Shown here piece by piece: positions 47,989-55,756 of a stretch of 64,000 bases of DNA; within the stretch, counting starts at the first letter, position 1; every line of letters begins with the position of its first letter. The DNA is from Sandaracinaceae bacterium (GTDB lineage Bacteria > Myxococcota_A > Polyangia > Polyangiales > Houyiibacteriaceae). The stretch covers positions 248,001 through 312,000 of the forward strand of contig JACKEJ010000010.1 of the NCBI GenBank assembly GCA_020633055.1, written 5' to 3'. The notes beneath the pieces are model-generated. The model was not told the origin of the DNA and did no database searches. It saw only the letters and a program-made list of their open reading frames with translations. A program made the position numbers and the translations under genes.

Positions 47989-48917
47989 TGTTCGCCCCCC
48001 ACAGCTCGCTCCTGCCTTGGCCCGCGCGGGTCGCCCTGTCGCGCCTCTCACGGCGCGCGTCGAGCACGGCTCGCCGCATGCGTGCGCGCACGGACATCCC
48101 GCCCACGTTTCACGGCGACGCCATCGGCTGGTCACTCGAAGGGCAGACGCTCGAGGTGGTGATGCACCGCGAGCCCTGCAACGAGATCGGCAGCGTGATG
48201 CTGCGCGAGCTGGAGGAGCTGGCCGACTACGTGCGGGCTGGCGCGGGCGGCGCGCGCGCGCTGCTGTTCTACAGCACGGTGGAGCGCGGCTTCTCGGCCG
48301 GCGCGGACCTGCGCGAGCTGTACGCCGGCATGGTGGACCGCCGCGGGCAGGGCCTCTCGCGCTGGCAGATGGCCTTCGAGGTGCGCGACTTCCTGGACCG
48401 CATCCACGCCGTGTTCGACACCTTCGACACCGCGCCCATCACCACCATCGCGGTGGTGCACGGCTTCTGCTTCGGCGGGGGCTTCGAGCTGGCGCTCACG
48501 TGCGACGAGATCATCGCCGAGAAGAGCGCGCGCTTCGCCTTCCCCGAGCTGCGCCTGGGCCTCGTGCCCGGCTTCGGGGGCATCCCCCGCCTGCGCCGCG
48601 ACCTCGGCAACGCCGTCGTGCGCGACCTGCTGCTCACCGGCCGCAGCATCAACGCCAGCAAGGCGGGCAGCGTGGGGCTGGTCTCGCAGGTGGTGCCGCG
48701 CGGGCGCGGCCTCGAGGTGGCCCGCAAGGTGGGCGCCCAGGCCGCCAAGTTCGACAGCGCCACGACCGCCGCCGCCAAGTCCTTCGCCAAGCCCATCCCG
48801 CGCGAGGAGCTGCGCCGCGAGAAGGACCTCTTCATCGAGCTGATGGGCTCCCCCGTCGTCGAGGCCGCGCTCAAGAAGTTCGTCGAGAGCGACGACGCCC
48901 ACTCCTATCTGCCCTGA
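47988..48917 (+). CDS. enoyl-CoA hydratase/isomerase (crotonase) family protein
   Basis: 309 aa, ATG sharing one base with the upstream TGA. A ~45-residue basic leader precedes the fold. Motifs: FYSTVERGFSAGADLRELY (oxyanion hole), HGFCFGGGFELALTCDE and AEKSARFAFPELRLG with both positions of the catalytic Glu pair occupied (AEK and PEL), then GFGGIPRLRRDLG. It therefore looks like an active hydratase or dehydratase. In this operon it may act on acyl-ACP/CoA intermediates before or after reduction. Confidence 0.85.
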   Translation: MFAPHSSLLPWPARVALSRLSRRASSTARRMRARTDIPPTFHGDAIGWSLEGQTLEVVMHREPCNEIGSVMLRELEELADYVRAGAGGARALLFYSTVERGFSAGADLRELYAGMVDRRGQGLSRWQMAFEVRDFLDRIHAVFDTFDTAPITTIAVVHGFCFGGGFELALTCDEIIAEKSARFAFPELRLGLVPGFGGIPRLRRDLGNAVVRDLLLTGRSINASKAGSVGLVSQVVPRGRGLEVARKVGAQAAKFDSATTAAAKSFAKPIPREELRREKDLFIELMGSPVVEAALKKFVESDDAHSYLP

Positions 48918-48942
48918 CCGAACGCCGCGCAACGAGCACCCC

Positions 48943-49185
48943 ATGGCCACCCACGACACCATCCTGAGCAAGCTCCTGACCCTCGCCGCGAAGCGCTTCG
49001 AGCGCGACACGTCGGGCCTCGGTCCGGACGACGACTTCTTCGATCGGCTCGACATCAACAGCTACCAGGCGATGGAGCTGCTGACCGAGATCGAGGACGA
49101 GTGGGGCATCGAGATCCCCGACTACGAGGTGCAAGACGTCCGCACCTTCGGCGCGCTGGCCGCGCTCATCGCCGACCGCCTCTGA
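48943..49185 (+). CDS. stand-alone acyl carrier protein with variant phosphopantetheine motif
   Basis: 80 aa, acidic, four-helix PP-binding fold. The phosphopantetheine-attachment site, normally DSL, reads NSY (LDINSYQAMELL, Ser40), with the Ser kept but Asp and Leu changed. Helix II continues as AMELLTEIEDEWGIEI, typical of ACPs. Placed directly before the AMP ligase (15-bp gap), it is the probable acyl carrier for that ligase and the reductases. Confidence 0.88.
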   Translation: MATHDTILSKLLTLAAKRFERDTSGLGPDDDFFDRLDINSYQAMELLTEIEDEWGIEIPDYEVQDVRTFGALAALIADRL

Positions 49186-49200
49186 CCCACGAACTGCCCG

Positions 49201-50922
49201 ATGATCCCGCCCGAACGCTACGAGAGCCTTGGTGAGCTGCTGCGCGACGCGCTCGTGCAGTACAAGTCCGAGGTCGCCCTGATCGAGGCGAACCGCAAGC
49301 AGGAGGCGCGGCGCCTGACGTACCTCGAGCTGATGCGCGAGGCCGATCGCGTGGCGCGCTACCTCGAGGACGCGGGCGTGGGTGCGGGCGCGCGAGTGGC
49401 CGTCTGCATGAGCAACCAGTCCAAGTGGATCGTCTCGGCGTGCGCGGCGTTCTCGCGTGGCGCGGTGATCGTCCCCATCGACTACAAGCTCTCGTCGGAA
49501 GAGCAGCTGGCCCAGCTGGCGCACTGTCGCCCGGCCGCGCTGGTCACCGAGTGGCCCGTGTTCATGCGCTACGACGTGAACGCCCTGCCCGCGCCCGCCG
49601 TGCTGGTGGCCGAGGCCCCGGCGGGAAAGCCGGTGGGCGCCGCCACGCGCTACGAGGACGCCGTGAGCGGCACCGGTCCGCGGGCCACGTTCGTGCCGCG
49701 CCGGCGCTCGGACCAGGCCACGCTGGTGTACTCGTCGGGCACGGGTGGCACGCCCAAGGGCTGCATGCTCAGCCACGAGAACTACCTCGAGCAGTACCGC
49801 ACGCTGGGCCTGCTCTACCCGCTGCGCACGGGGCACCGCTACTTCTCCATCCTGCCCACCAACCACGCCATCGACTTCATGTCGGGCTTCATCGGACCGC
49901 TCGCGAGCGGCGCCACGGTGGTGCACCAGCGCTCGCTGCGGCCGGAGTTCATCAACCACAGCATGGAGCGCTACGGCATCACGCACATGGCGGTGGTGCC
50001 CCTCTTGCTGGAGGCGTTCGAGAAGCGCGTGCGCGAGAAGGTGGAGGCGCGCGGCGAGCTCGGCGAGCACGTCTTCGAGGCGCTGCGGCAGGCCAACGCG
50101 GCCCTCACGCTGCGCGCGCCGCGCCCCGAGCTGAGCCGGCGCCTGCTGCGGCCCGTGCACGAGGCCTTCGGGGGCAAGCTCGAGATGCTCTTCTGCGGCG
50201 GCGCGTTCGTGGACGCCGAGCGCGCGCAGTTCTTCTACGACCTGGGCATCCCGGTGGTCATCGGCTACGGCCTGACCGAGGCGGGCACGGTGCTCACGGT
50301 CAACGACCTGAGCCCCTTCCGCGCCGACTCCGTGGGGCGCCCGCTCGATGGCGTGGAGCTCGAGATCCGCAACCCGGACCCGAGCACGCAGGTGGGCGAG
50401 GTCTGGGCCCGCAGCCGCACGGTGATGCTGGGCTACATGGACGAGCCGGACCTGACGGCGGAGACCATCGTGGACGGCTGGCTGCGCACTGGGGACCTGG
50501 GCTTCCTGGACCCGTCGGGGCAGCTGCACCTGCGCGGGCGCAGCAAGAACATGATCGTCACGGCCGGCGGCAAGAACGTGTACCCCGAGGACATCGAGGG
50601 CGCGTTCGCGGGGGTGCCCTGCGACGAGCTGGCGGTGTTCGCCACGGGCTACGTGTGGCCCGGCGTGGCCCTCACGGAGGAGGGCCTGGTGGTGGTGGTG
50701 CGGGCGCCGCGGCTGCTGGAGGACGACGACGCGCGCAACGCGCTGCTCGAGGCCATCCGCGTGCGCAACGGCAAGCTGCCGGACTACAAGCGCGTGAGCG
50801 GGGTGCTGCCGTACGGGGACGAGTTCCCGCGCACGGCGTCGATGAAGATCAAGCGCGCGGTGTTGGCCGACGCGCTACGGCAACAGTCGCCTCGGGGGGC
50901 GATCCTACGGGTGGGAGCATGA
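49201..50922 (+). CDS. acyl-activating AMP ligase (fatty acyl-CoA/ACP synthetase)
   Basis: 573 aa. ANL superfamily motifs: A3 YSSGTGGTPKGCMLSH (177-192), A5 GYGLTEAG, A7 WLRTGDLGF, A8 GRSKNMIVTAGGKNVYPEDI and the C-terminal lysine in ASMKIKR. All are intact. It would adenylate a fatty acid and pass it to CoA or, given the adjacent ACP, to that carrier. The TGA overlaps the lipid kinase ATG. Confidence 0.9.
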   Translation: MIPPERYESLGELLRDALVQYKSEVALIEANRKQEARRLTYLELMREADRVARYLEDAGVGAGARVAVCMSNQSKWIVSACAAFSRGAVIVPIDYKLSSEEQLAQLAHCRPAALVTEWPVFMRYDVNALPAPAVLVAEAPAGKPVGAATRYEDAVSGTGPRATFVPRRRSDQATLVYSSGTGGTPKGCMLSHENYLEQYRTLGLLYPLRTGHRYFSILPTNHAIDFMSGFIGPLASGATVVHQRSLRPEFINHSMERYGITHMAVVPLLLEAFEKRVREKVEARGELGEHVFEALRQANAALTLRAPRPELSRRLLRPVHEAFGGKLEMLFCGGAFVDAERAQFFYDLGIPVVIGYGLTEAGTVLTVNDLSPFRADSVGRPLDGVELEIRNPDPSTQVGEVWARSRTVMLGYMDEPDLTAETIVDGWLRTGDLGFLDPSGQLHLRGRSKNMIVTAGGKNVYPEDIEGAFAGVPCDELAVFATGYVWPGVALTEEGLVVVVRAPRLLEDDDARNALLEAIRVRNGKLPDYKRVSGVLPYGDEFPRTASMKIKRAVLADALRQQSPRGAILRVGA

Positions 50923-51848
50923 CGGAACCTTTCTTCACCATCGTGAACGGGGCAGCAGGCGGGGGCCGCTGCCGAGCACGCGCAGACCAGGCCACGCGGC
51001 GGCTGCGCGACGGAGGCGTGCGCCTCGAGGTGCACCTCACCGAGGGGCGCGGGCACGCGACGGAGCTGGCGGAGGAGGCCTACGAGGCCGGGCACCGCCG
51101 CTTCATCTCCATCGGCGGGGACGGCACCAGCTACGAGATCGTCAACGGCCTGTTCCCGCGGGCACAGGCCGAAGGCGAGCGCGTGCAGATGGGCATGCTG
51201 CCGCTGGGCACGGGCAACTCGTTCCTGCGCGACTTCGGCATCACCAACGAGGACGCCGCCTTCGACGCCATCGTGCGCGGGCGCACGCACCCGGTGGACG
51301 TGGTGCGGGTGACCCACCGCGACGGCACGCTGCACTACATCAACACCCTGGGGCTGGGCTTCGTGCCGCGCGCCGGGGCCATGACCAACCAGCACTTCAA
51401 GGCGCTGGGCACGGCGGGCTACATCGCCGCCGTCGTCGCGTGCACCGCGGACCTGCGCTACCTACGCACGCGCTACCGCTTCACGCTGTACGGAGACGAG
51501 AGCGCGCTGGGCGAGGCCCCGCTCGAGGAGCGCGCGAACACCTTCGTGTCGTTCTCGAACAGCAAGTACACCGGCGGCGCCATGATGATGGCCCCCAACG
51601 CCGACTGCTCGGACGGCGCGCTCGACGTGGTGCGCGTGAACCGCCTGTCGCGGCTGGACCTGATCACCACCTTCCCGAAGATCTTCACCGGCACCTTCGT
51701 GGAGCACCCCGCGGTGGAGCAGGCGCGCGCCAGCGCCGTGCGCTTCGAGGGGACGGGCACGCAGGACGTGCTGGTGGACGGCGAGCAGCTCGAGCTGGAG
51801 CTGCAGCAGCTGGACGTGCTCCCGCAGGCGCTGGAGGTGCTGTCATGA
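50919..51848 (+). CDS. diacylglycerol kinase-family lipid kinase
   Basis: 309 aa, ATG overlapping the ligase stop, GGGAG 4 nt upstream. DAGK catalytic signature SIGGDGTSYEIVNGL (GGDGT 66-70) and PLGTGNSFLRDFG, then DGALDVVRV and the closing VLVDGEQLELE. Such enzymes use ATP to phosphorylate diacylglycerol, sphingoid bases or related lipid alcohols. Here it could feed the acyltransferase next door. Confidence 0.88.
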   Translation: MTEPFFTIVNGAAGGGRCRARADQATRRLRDGGVRLEVHLTEGRGHATELAEEAYEAGHRRFISIGGDGTSYEIVNGLFPRAQAEGERVQMGMLPLGTGNSFLRDFGITNEDAAFDAIVRGRTHPVDVVRVTHRDGTLHYINTLGLGFVPRAGAMTNQHFKALGTAGYIAAVVACTADLRYLRTRYRFTLYGDESALGEAPLEERANTFVSFSNSKYTGGAMMMAPNADCSDGALDVVRVNRLSRLDLITTFPKIFTGTFVEHPAVEQARASAVRFEGTGTQDVLVDGEQLELELQQLDVLPQALEVLS

Positions 51849-52690
51849 GCGCGGTGCGTGAGGTAGAGACCGATGTGGCCCTCTTGGGCGAAGCGGACGC
51901 GGCCACGCGCGCCGGGCTGCCGGGCGACCAGCGGGGCGCGCCCGTGAGCTTGGTGGAGCGCGCCGTGAGCGTGGGCACCTGGGGCCTCGGGCTGAGCTAC
52001 ATGGTGCCCGCCATGCTGGGCTTCACGGCGGCGTACAGCACGCTGGGCTCGCACCGCATCGACGCGGCCACGCGCTGGTACATCCGCACGCAGCTGCGCC
52101 TGCTGTTCGTGAAGTGGCGCGCCGAGGTGCACGCCGACGTGGACCCGGGGCAGCAGTACATCTTCTGCCAGAACCACATCAACCACTTCGACCACCTGTC
52201 GATGTACAACAGCACGCCGCACTTCAAGCAAGGGGTGGAGCTGCAGACGCACTTCAAGTACCCCATCTACGGCTGGTTCATGAAGGCCCGCGGCACCGTG
52301 CCCGTGCCCGCCAACAAGACGGCCCGCACCGAGGCCATCTACGAGGGCATGAAGGGCGAGCTCGAGGCCGGGCGCAGCATCCTCGCCTTCCCCGAGGGCA
52401 CGCGCACGTTGAACGGGCGCGTGGGCCCCTTCCGGCGCGGGGTGTTCGTCATGGCGCAGCGCCTGGGGGTGCCCATCGTCCCCGTGGCGGTCACGGGCAT
52501 GTACGACCTGATGCACAAGGGCTCGCTGGTCATCCGGCCGGGGCAAGAGGTCACGGTGCACGTCGAGAAGCCCATCCAGGTGGCCGGGCGCGGACCGGAC
52601 GAGGTGGGGGCCATCGCGGCCGAGACGCGCGCGGCCATCACCAAGCACGTGGACGCCTACCTGGACGCGAAGGGAGGGCCCGATGACTGA
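51845..52690 (+). CDS. 1-acylglycerol-3-phosphate O-acyltransferase-like (PlsC family)
   Basis: 281 aa, ATG overlapping the kinase stop. One likely membrane helix (~43-62), then the HX4D catalytic motif NHINHFDHLS (H111, D116), substrate block FPEGTRT (182-188) and VPIVPVAVTGMYDL. The enzyme would acylate a lyso- or alkyl-glycerol phosphate. Its last 8 bp overlap the TetR gene. Confidence 0.9.
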   Translation: MSAVREVETDVALLGEADAATRAGLPGDQRGAPVSLVERAVSVGTWGLGLSYMVPAMLGFTAAYSTLGSHRIDAATRWYIRTQLRLLFVKWRAEVHADVDPGQQYIFCQNHINHFDHLSMYNSTPHFKQGVELQTHFKYPIYGWFMKARGTVPVPANKTARTEAIYEGMKGELEAGRSILAFPEGTRTLNGRVGPFRRGVFVMAQRLGVPIVPVAVTGMYDLMHKGSLVIRPGQEVTVHVEKPIQVAGRGPDEVGAIAAETRAAITKHVDAYLDAKGGPDD

Positions 52691-53324
52691 CGAGAGCGTC
52701 GACGGGCGCACCGTACGGGCCACGCGCAAGCGGCAGCACCGGCGGCAGACCATCCTCGAGGGGGCGCTGAAGGTGTTCGGGGAGAAGGGCTACCACGGGG
52801 CCCACATCAGCGACATCATCGACGAGGTGGGCATCGCGCGGGGGACCTTCTACCTCTACTTCGAGAGCAAGAACGCCATCTTCCTCGAGCTGCTGGACGG
52901 CCTGCTGACCGAGCTGCGGCGGCACATCGTGGGGGTGAGCACGGAGGAGGGGGCGCCCCCCGTGGTGGCGCAGCTGGCGGGCACCGTGCGCGAGGTGCTG
53001 CGCACCATGGTGCAGAACCGCATGCTCTCGACCATCATCATCCGGGAGGCGGTGGGCCTGGACGCGGATGTGGACGCTCGGCTACGTGCTTTCTACGCCG
53101 AGCTGTTGCACTATATCCGCGACGCCGTGGCCGAGGGTCAGCGCCTCTCGCTCATCCGAGAGCTCGACACCGAGGTGGCGGCCATGTGCATTCTCGGGAC
53201 CATCAAGCAGTTTGTGGAGCAGCTCGTGATGATGGACGTTCAGGAGGTCGACGTGGATCGGATGGCGCTGTCGGTGCTGGATTTCAATCTACGCGGGCTG
53301 CTGCGCCGCGACGCCGAGTCTTGA
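52683..53324 (+). CDS. TetR-family repressor of the lipid operon (inferred)
   Basis: 213 aa. HTH region ~18-65: TILEGALKVFGEKGYHGAHI, then IDEVGIARGTFYLYFESKNAIF (split). The C-terminal domain is helical, as in acyl-CoA- or lipid-responsive TetR proteins. It is encoded inside the operon (8-bp overlap), and the only strong palindrome of TetR type nearby lies at the operon's promoter, so autoregulation of the whole cluster is likely. Confidence 0.88.
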   Translation: MTDESVDGRTVRATRKRQHRRQTILEGALKVFGEKGYHGAHISDIIDEVGIARGTFYLYFESKNAIFLELLDGLLTELRRHIVGVSTEEGAPPVVAQLAGTVREVLRTMVQNRMLSTIIIREAVGLDADVDARLRAFYAELLHYIRDAVAEGQRLSLIRELDTEVAAMCILGTIKQFVEQLVMMDVQEVDVDRMALSVLDFNLRGLLRRDAES

Positions 53325-53328
53325 GTCC

Positions 53329-55008
53329 GTGAACGTCCCCCCGAGTCTGCTGCCGTTGGTGGACGACGGCATCATCGAGGAGGTGTTGCGCCCGCTGATG
53401 AGCGGCAAAGAGGCGCAGGTGTTCCTCGTGCGCGCGGGGGGCCAAGACCGCGTCGCCAAGGTCTACAAGGACGCCCAGCAGCGCTCCTTCAAGCACCGCG
53501 CGGACTACACCGAGGGGCGCCGCACGCGCAACACCCGCGACCAGCGCGCCATGCTGCGCCGCAGCAAGCACGGCAAGGCGCAGGACGAGGCCGCGTGGCG
53601 CTCCACCGAGGTGGACATGATCTACCGGCTGCGCGCGGCGGGCGTGCGCGTCCCGGCCCCGTACATCTTCTCCGATGGCGTGCTGGTGATGGAGTTCATC
53701 ACCGACGAGGACGGCTTCGCCGCGCCCCGGCTGGGGGACGCAGACCTGGGCCCCGACGTGGCGCGGCAGGTGTTCGAGGAGCTGCTGCAGGAGGTCATCC
53801 GCATGCTCTGCGCCGGCGTGGTGCACGGCGACCTGTCGGACTTCAACGTGCTGCTGGGCGCGCGTGGGCCCGTGGTCATCGACTTCCCGCAGGCGCTGGA
53901 CGCGGCGGGCAACCGGAACGCGCGCAACATCCTGATCCGCGACGTAGAGAACCTGCACAACTTCATGGCGCGCTGGTCGCGCGGCTATCAGCGCCGGCCC
54001 TACGCCGAGGAGATGTGGACGCTGTACGAGCGCGGCGAGCTGCTGCCGGACACGCGGCTGCGCGGCCTGTACCGGCCCGACGAGCGGCGCGCGGACGTGG
54101 GCGGGCTGCTGCGCGAGATCGGGGACGCCCGGCGCGACGCGGCGCGGGCGGGCCTGGTGCGGGACGCGCGCGGCGCGGAGGACGACGCGGGGCGCGGGGA
54201 TGGGGCTCGGGGTGCGCGCGGTTTCGAGAGTGGCCCAACTGGCGCCGCGGGTCTGGCGCGTCGACGCGTCGAGGTGGTGATGGAGCGCGGCGGGCGCGAC
54301 GCAGCTGGCGGTGGGCTGCGGGGACGCGGGGATGCGCGCGGACCGGGGCGTGGCGAGACGCGTGGGCCGGGTCCAGGCGACGCGCGCGGGCCGGGCCGTG
54401 GAGCACCGGGGGGCCCACCGGGGGCACGCGGCACCCACGGCGAGCAGAGCGCGAGCGCGGCAGGGCGCAACGGCGCACCCCAAGCCCAGGAGCGAGGCGG
54501 ACGCGACAGGCGACGCGGCAGACCCCTGCCCGACACGCAGGCCCTCTTGGCCGCCCAGCCCGTCGTCACGGACGCCCAGCGCGAGAAGGCCGCCCAAATC
54601 GCGGAGGCCGCACGGGCCGCGCAGGCCGCGCGCGCAGCCCGTTCTGCGCAGCCCCAGAAGGGAAACCGCTCCGCACGCGACGCTGCGCCAGCCCAGGCCG
54701 CTCGTGGCGCGCAGGCCCCGAAGGGGAGCCGCCCGGTGCGCGACACGGCACCCAAGCACGCCGCGCGCAACGGCCAGCCTCAGAAGGGCCACGCGGCACG
54801 CGACGCGGCCCCCGGTCACGCGCGCGCGGCTGCTGCTGGCGCGGGCGTGGCGAGCCACGGCGCACCGAGCCACGGCGCACCGCGCCACGGAGCCTCGAGC
54901 AACGACGCACCAAGCGGCGCCACGCAAACCGAGGGCCCGGCCAAGCGCCGTCGTCGACGCCGGCGCGGGGGGCGCTCGGGGGGCGCCACCCAGGAGCCCA
55001 GCGCGTGA
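53329..55008 (+). CDS. RIO1-family atypical protein kinase with long disordered basic tail
   Basis: 559 aa, GTG start 4 bp after the TetR stop. RIO fold ~1-250: nucleotide loop SGKEAQVFLV (25-34), AKVYK (Lys44), AWRSTEVDMIYRLRAAGV, catalytic VHGDLSDFNVLL (HGD 166-168, N173) and metal-binding VVIDFPQAL (184-192). The kinase core looks active. Residues ~270-559 are disordered, Gly/Arg/Ala/Pro-rich with HGAP repeats, ending in a run of Arg (KRRRRRRRGGR), which suggests nucleic-acid binding. RIO1 kinases act in ribosome maturation in archaea and eukaryotes; the bacterial role is unclear. Confidence 0.85.
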   Translation: MNVPPSLLPLVDDGIIEEVLRPLMSGKEAQVFLVRAGGQDRVAKVYKDAQQRSFKHRADYTEGRRTRNTRDQRAMLRRSKHGKAQDEAAWRSTEVDMIYRLRAAGVRVPAPYIFSDGVLVMEFITDEDGFAAPRLGDADLGPDVARQVFEELLQEVIRMLCAGVVHGDLSDFNVLLGARGPVVIDFPQALDAAGNRNARNILIRDVENLHNFMARWSRGYQRRPYAEEMWTLYERGELLPDTRLRGLYRPDERRADVGGLLREIGDARRDAARAGLVRDARGAEDDAGRGDGARGARGFESGPTGAAGLARRRVEVVMERGGRDAAGGGLRGRGDARGPGRGETRGPGPGDARGPGRGAPGGPPGARGTHGEQSASAAGRNGAPQAQERGGRDRRRGRPLPDTQALLAAQPVVTDAQREKAAQIAEAARAAQAARAARSAQPQKGNRSARDAAPAQAARGAQAPKGSRPVRDTAPKHAARNGQPQKGHAARDAAPGHARAAAAGAGVASHGAPSHGAPRHGASSNDAPSGATQTEGPAKRRRRRRRGGRSGGATQEPSA

Positions 55009-55027
55009 GCCGAGGGGGCGGCTGAGG

Positions 55028-55756
55028 GTGCGGGAGGCAGGGGCCCCCCAGGCTGGCGCGCGGGTGCTGTTGCTGGACGACGACCCCAGCCTGCGCGACG
55101 TGCTGAGCATGGTGCTGGAGGACGCCGGCTACCGTGTGCAGAGCGCGCCAGACGGACGCGCCGGGCGAGCCCAGTTCATGGCGCAGCGCCCGGACATCGT
55201 GGTGTGCGACGTGAACATGCCGCACGTGGACGGCTTCTCGTTCTGCCGCGCGCTGCGCGACGCAGGCGAGTCCGTGCCCATCATCCTGCTCACCTCGCGG
55301 GATAGCGAGGTGGACGAAGCCCTGGGCCTCGACCTGGGCGCGGACGACTACATCAGCAAACCCGCCAGCAACCGCGTGCTCTTGGCGCGCATCGCGGCTC
55401 TGCTGCGCCGGAGCCACCTGGGCACGGTCGCCCCCGACGCGGCGAGTGAGGACTCGCGGACGGTGGGCGCGCTGCAGCTGTCTCCGGCGCGTCTCGAGGC
55501 GCGCTACGGTGGAGCGCTGCTGCCGCTCACGGTCACCGAGTACCGCCTGGTGGAGGCGCTGGCCACGCGGGCGGGCGTGGTGCGCACGCGCGAGCAGCTG
55601 CTTGTGGCCATCCGCGACGACGACAGCGTGGTGGCCGAGCGCCTGGTGGACACCTACGTGCGCAGCCTGCGGCGCAAGTTCGAGCGCGTGGACGCGGGGT
55701 TCGACCGCATCGAGACGCGCGTGGGCGCGGGCTACCGCTGGCGCGACGAGCCATGA
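55028..55756 (+). CDS. OmpR-type response regulator
   Basis: 242 aa from the GTG at 55028; upstream in-frame sequence belongs to shadow frames, but the start is not certain. Receiver ~12-125: acidic pocket LLLDDD, phosphoacceptor D61 (VVCDVNMP), Thr in LLTSRD and Lys in ISKPAS. Winged-helix DNA-binding domain ~140-240: LPLTVTEYRLVEAL, VDTYVRSLRRKF and RVGAGYRWR. It is paired by ATGA overlap with the histidine kinase. Confidence 0.9.
   Translation: MREAGAPQAGARVLLLDDDPSLRDVLSMVLEDAGYRVQSAPDGRAGRAQFMAQRPDIVVCDVNMPHVDGFSFCRALRDAGESVPIILLTSRDSEVDEALGLDLGADDYISKPASNRVLLARIAALLRRSHLGTVAPDAASEDSRTVGALQLSPARLEARYGGALLPLTVTEYRLVEALATRAGVVRTREQLLVAIRDDDSVVAERLVDTYVRSLRRKFERVDAGFDRIETRVGAGYRWRDEP

Noticed and set aside
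42617..53324. Reading the lipid operon as an ole (long-chain olefin) cluster
   Set aside because: There is a ligase and SDR reductases, but no thiolase-like OleA and no alpha/beta-hydrolase OleB.
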